This document shows positions 61,501 through 64,000 of a stretch of 64,000 nucleotides of DNA, one piece after another (the first letter of the stretch is position 1; each line of letters begins with the position of its first letter). The position numbers were made by a program, and so were the translations under genes. The notes beneath the pieces are model-generated. The model saw only the letters and a list, made by a program, of their open reading frames with translations. It had not been told where the DNA came from and ran no database searches. Source of the stretch: Arenibacter sp. P308M17 (lineage in GTDB: Bacteria; Bacteroidota; Bacteroidia; Flavobacteriales; Flavobacteriaceae); assembly GCF_003426735.1 (NCBI RefSeq), contig NZ_QVON01000006.1, positions 248,001 through 312,000 of the forward strand. Direction: 5' to 3'.

Positions 61501-61753
61501 TACCCTGTTCCACCTCTGCCGGTGAAGCACCTGGATAGGCCACCGAAACCTCAACAAAATCCAACTGAAATTCAGGAAATACTTCCTTTTGTATTTGGAA
61601 CATGGTGAAAATTCCACCGCCGAGAAGCACCAACATAAGTAGGTTGGTGGCAATGGAGTTCTTGGCCATATAGGCAATGGCCCCTTCTTTTCTTGGTGTT
61701 TTATTTTCTCTTTCCTCCGTTTTGTCCATGGTCCATTTATTGTGTCGGTTCAT
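58583..61753 (-). CDS. RND-family efflux permease (AcrB/MdtC-like inner membrane subunit)
   Basis: A 1056-residue proton-driven transporter with twelve membrane segments: one near residue 35-50, five around 335-530, one at 555-575 and five in 870-1030. Two large periplasmic loops form the porter and docking domains. The central [17 protein letters not shown] segment holds the paired Asp residues of the proton relay. [16 protein letters not shown] and [21 protein letters not shown] are family text. The start (ATG 61753) overlaps the adaptor gene by 17 nt; ATG 61729 is an alternative. It is the last gene of the tripartite operon; substrates are unknown. Confidence 0.93.
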   Translation of the reverse strand: MNRHNKWTMDKTEERENKTPRKEGAIAYMAKNSIATNLLMLVLLGGGIFTMFQIQKEVFPEFQLDFVEVSVAYPGASPAEVEQGILQPVEEAVRAVQGIKEITSEANEGSGQILIELVAGSERMKAFQDIDQAINRIRTFPDDIEQPIVSLQSRQRDVLQIGLYGNSDIWTLRQLAERLRNILLSNPKITQVELGNVPDYETRVEIPRHNLQKYNLTLGRVADIIEQSSSDVPAGAVQTQSGEILLRMQERKQWAKEFGNITVVTSASGAKVNLNDIATITDGFEETGFHGQFNQENYVELRIFRIGNQSPLEIADAVEDIMKDFQLPPGIKLRTDSNNAEDYRERLSLLTENGVLAIIIVLLILTLFLEYRLAFWVMVGMTVSFIGGMIFLPLIGISVNMISMFGFLVVLGIVVDDAIVVGENVYEYRQKGLSPIKAAIEGTKDVSQPVVFSILTTIIAFVPLLFMPGETGKFWQPLPAVVIVILGVSLLEALFILPSHLAHLKKETNKNKWVKKLEGWQRSFANGFDRFIENRYRPLLDKCLQHRYITLTAAVVLLLIVGGYGYSGHMGMIMMPEVAADEIEAGVRLPVGTTPDQAAKVAHAISNSTQRMFEEHNLYEVAEGIKTNVRGQNFIDVEIVMLPPDQRDITAAEVISLWRDNIGDIEGVDQITFEAERGPGGARQDISIDLSHSNIKVLEKASEAFVERMKAFSNTRDVTDNYNKGKLQLDFKLLPQGRSLGLTSDEVGQQVRDGFFGALAMRQLRGMNEIEVRVKLPMEERKNIKNLEDFLIRTPNGMEVPLMDVVKVEQREAFSSINRRDGRRIVNVGMDVEPANTVTRVINMVQEETLPQLRADFPGITWSFEGGQADMRESTSTLRAGFAIAMGLIYVLLAIAFNNYAQPLIVMTAIPFGIVGAVIGHILLGYDLSLVSLMGVIALSGVVVNDSLIMIDYANKRRKEGNPIYTSIHEAGLRRFRPIVLTTMTTFGGLAPIILETSSQAHYLIPMAISLGFGIVFATTIILVIVPCLYLSLEDIRLLIEKGRTVRQMDVSNTKY

Positions 61754-62945
61754 TTTCGGAACTTTCCGACCGTGTTCTTAGTCCAATTCCATTGCTTACC
61801 GTACTCAAATCTGTGATAACGACATTGTCCCCCTCTTTTAAGCCCTTACGGATGTAGGCGTACTCATTGTCCGTAAGGACGATATCAACTTCGCGTATTT
61901 CCAATTTGCTCTCCTTCATCACCCAAACGGTTTCGTTACTTCTAATATGGTCCCGGCTTAGACGAACTACACCGTCCAATGTATCGGCTAGAATATCCAC
62001 TTCAACAAAACTCCCTATCATGAGTTTGGGGCTATCTTTCAAATCGGTATTTTTGGCCAGGGGATCCGTAACTTTTACCAATACCCTGGCGAGGCGGGTC
62101 TGCCCGTCCAAGGCACCGATCTGTTTGTCCAGATAACCTTTACGATACTGACCTTCGGGCCAGGCCGTGGAATTCTTGATAAGCACCGTAGAACCCTTCT
62201 CTTTATCGTTTTCAGGGAAGCGCAGCCATTGTAGTTTGGAAACGGGTACGGTTGCGGTAACCCAGTAATATTCCGTACCAACGAGACGGCCTAAATCATC
62301 CCCGGGACCAACTTGGGAACCTGTGGTGACGTTCTGGCTAAGAATATGTGCATCAAATGGAGCACGGATGGTTGTTCTTTCCAAATTCAATTGTGCCTGG
62401 TCCACCGAAGCTTTGGCACCTACAATGGTGGCATTAACGGCATCAAGTTGGGGCTGTCGTAAAATTAGTTGCCGCTCCTCTGCGGATAACGGACTGTCCT
62501 TAAAAAGGGAATCTGTGGTTATAAGCTTTAAATCCTGCTCCGCTATTTGCTGTCGGCCCATTTCGGTGTCCAGGGTAGTCTGGGACTGTAGTAGTTCACT
62601 CTTTCTAAGTGCCAGGGTATTTTTATAATCCGAGGGGTCTATTTGTAGCAGTGGCTGATTTTTTTTAACAAAGCCCCCTGGCGTAAAGGCGGGATCCCTA
62701 TGTATTATCTGCCCTGGGACCAACGGACTTAGGGTAATATCCTCTACTGCCTGCACTGTTCCCGTTGCCGCTATGATGGGTTCATATGAATCCACTTTTA
62801 CGGGAATCACATCCACAAGGATGGCCGTTTCTATACTTGCCCCTTCGGTCTCTGCCTCCGGTTCCGTATAAAATATTAGGGTGGTGATAGCAATCCCGAT
62901 AAGGAGTATAGCCAAACATATCCACAGTATTTTTTTATTGCTCAT
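61737..62945 (-). CDS. RND efflux periplasmic adaptor (membrane fusion protein)
   Basis: A 402-residue adaptor with an N-terminal membrane anchor (about residues 7-27). The lipoyl half motif [30 protein letters not shown] is followed by an alpha-helical hairpin (about 100-180, [22 protein letters not shown]) and the second lipoyl half with [29 protein letters not shown]. Beta-barrel and membrane-proximal domains follow. It links the outer membrane factor and the permease encoded on either side in one operon. Confidence 0.93.
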   Translation of the reverse strand: MSNKKILWICLAILLIGIAITTLIFYTEPEAETEGASIETAILVDVIPVKVDSYEPIIAATGTVQAVEDITLSPLVPGQIIHRDPAFTPGGFVKKNQPLLQIDPSDYKNTLALRKSELLQSQTTLDTEMGRQQIAEQDLKLITTDSLFKDSPLSAEERQLILRQPQLDAVNATIVGAKASVDQAQLNLERTTIRAPFDAHILSQNVTTGSQVGPGDDLGRLVGTEYYWVTATVPVSKLQWLRFPENDKEKGSTVLIKNSTAWPEGQYRKGYLDKQIGALDGQTRLARVLVKVTDPLAKNTDLKDSPKLMIGSFVEVDILADTLDGVVRLSRDHIRSNETVWVMKESKLEIREVDIVLTDNEYAYIRKGLKEGDNVVITDLSTVSNGIGLRTRSESSENEPTQ

Positions 62946-62957
62946 AAAGTTAAATTT

Positions 62958-64000
62958 CTATTGATTGTCAATCTCTCTTTCGGTTTCAAAACCACCTGCC
63001 AAGGCCCTATATAATGCAATTCGTATTTGAATTAATTGTCGTTGGGAGGCTACATAATCCCTTCGGAGCTGTTGTTCCGCATCCAAACCGATGAGAACGT
63101 CCAGGTAGGGGCTAAATCCATTTAGGAACTCTATTCGCAGTTGTCTGTTACTTTTTTGTGCCAATTCCAATTGTCTCCCAATATTGTCTACCCTTTGCTT
63201 TTGCTTTAATTCCTGTATCAGTCCATTTTCCACTTCTTGGAATGCCTCCAATGTGGTCTGTCCGTATTGCAAAATTCGTTGTTGCTTAATGGCCCGGGTC
63301 CTGTCCGCTTCGGCACTGAGCTGTCCGCCATAGAATAGGGGGGCCAATATGTTTCCGGCCAGGGTATAGGCCCAATTGTCAAAGAGATTTTGAAAACTGT
63401 TGGATCGTAGTTGCCCCCTACCACTTATGGATATTCTGGGGTATTTGCTGCGCACTGCGGAGGCCATATCCCTATCTGCCGCCAATAATAGCGCGTAGGA
63501 TCGTTGTATGTCCGGTCTACGCCTAATAAGTTCCAAGGGCATACCGGCCTGTGGAAGTTCTGGTAGTTTGGGTAAGTCCGTGGTTTCAAAAGCGACCTTA
63601 ATTTGTGGTTGTTTTCCCAAAAGTACCGCTAATTGATTTTCCAGGAGGGCTATATTGGTTTCGAAGATAATCCGTTGTTCTTTGGTACTTTCCAATAACT
63701 GCGCTTGTCTCAGAATGTCCACTGCCCTGATCTGCCCCCCAACAAACCTCGTTCTAATTAGGCTAATAATGTCCTCATTGGTGGCAATTTGATCCAAGGT
63801 AATTTGCAGTTGTTTTTTTGCTGCTATGAGTTGGTACCAAGTTGTTGCAATTTCAGCGGAAAGGGATATTGCTGCGGTTTGGTAATCATAAAAGCTGGCC
63901 TCCGACCTGAATTTTTCGGCCTGTACCGAACTTTGTATCCTGCCCCATAAATCCAGTTCATAATTGGCGGACAGACCCAACTGGGTGTTTTCCCCACCTA
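62958..64000 (-). CDS. Outer membrane efflux factor, TolC/NodT family (5' end outside window)
   Basis: The frame is open through the end of the window (..GGENTQLGLSANYELDLWGR), so the N-terminal part with signal peptide and first helices is missing. The visible ~345 residues have the NodT-type text NYELDLWGRIQSSVQAEKF, LPKLPELPQAGMPLELIRRRPDIQRSYALLLAADRDM, and the second repeat FQEVENGLIQELKQKQR...YLDVLIGLDAEQQL. It forms the outer membrane channel for the efflux system and is the first visible gene of the operon. Confidence 0.92.
   Translation of the reverse strand, partial: GGENTQLGLSANYELDLWGRIQSSVQAEKFRSEASFYDYQTAAISLSAEIATTWYQLIAAKKQLQITLDQIATNEDIISLIRTRFVGGQIRAVDILRQAQLLESTKEQRIIFETNIALLENQLAVLLGKQPQIKVAFETTDLPKLPELPQAGMPLELIRRRPDIQRSYALLLAADRDMASAVRSKYPRISISGRGQLRSNSFQNLFDNWAYTLAGNILAPLFYGGQLSAEADRTRAIKQQRILQYGQTTLEAFQEVENGLIQELKQKQRVDNIGRQLELAQKSNRQLRIEFLNGFSPYLDVLIGLDAEQQLRRDYVASQRQLIQIRIALYRALAGGFETEREIDNQ

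Overview
The window is a stretch of chromosome from a member of the Bacteroidota, most likely a marine Flavobacteriaceae (Maribacter/Zobellia/Arenibacter-like). The evidence is the dcw gene order, the short primary sigma factor, a PorT-like protein (type IX secretion) next to ubiE, a TamL-type lipoprotein of the BamA family, an AccD without a zinc finger, A-rich leaders instead of strong Shine-Dalgarno sites, a TAnnTTTG-type -7 box and polysaccharide sulfatases. The species is inferred, not proven.

Layout. (1) 1-13.5 kb: the division and cell-wall (dcw) cluster ftsI-murE-mraY-murD-ftsW-murG-murC-ftsQ-ftsA-ftsZ, tightly packed on the + strand and closed by a strong terminator, followed by a yqeY-like gene. 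(2) 14.0-23.1 kb: an accessory region that starts at a tRNA-Arg(TCG) gene. It holds a duplicated tRNA 5' half beside a GIY-YIG nuclease gene, a 126-bp tandem array, a ParDE module, two sulfatase lipoproteins, two near-identical small genes whose products resemble CTP-dependent riboflavin kinase (RibK), a PIN/DUF6364 toxin-antitoxin pair, and a DoxX/HxlR pair. (3) 23.1-30.1 kb: a pyruvate-kinase-like gene, then an oligouronide catabolic locus (DUF4861, kduD, kduI / lacI-type regulator, GH88) divided by a perfect 20-bp palindrome. (4) 30.2-64 kb: mostly housekeeping backbone: ypdA, rpe, a DEAD-box helicase, a radical SAM protein, rpoD, pnp, rpsO, accD, fbaA, tamL, an rRNA methyltransferase, porT, ubiE, trkA-trkH, an aminotransferase, a desaturase, rsmG, pruA, apaG, pbp1A and a tripartite RND efflux operon cut by the window end.

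How the genes work together. The dcw genes make and polymerise lipid II at the division septum. GH88, KduI and KduD are successive steps that take unsaturated oligouronides to 2-keto-3-deoxygluconate, and the LacI-type protein probably reads the pathway state at the shared palindrome. The sulfatases would desulfate the same kind of algal or glycosaminoglycan-like substrates. tamL and porT serve the outer membrane and secretion.

The most interesting signal is an apparently undescribed leader element in three copies, in front of a sulfatase gene, trkA and porT. Each copy has the identical 13-mer ATTACATCTGACC. Directly before it is a closing helix whose two arms co-vary between copies. The CATCTG inside the 13-mer is complementary to the CAGATG that contains the start codon of the downstream gene. 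This is the architecture of a translational switch. Other points of note are the tRNA/GIY-YIG arrangement, the RibK-like gene pair, a compensated 19-56 tertiary pair in the tRNA, and a 42-codon small ORF behind rsmG.
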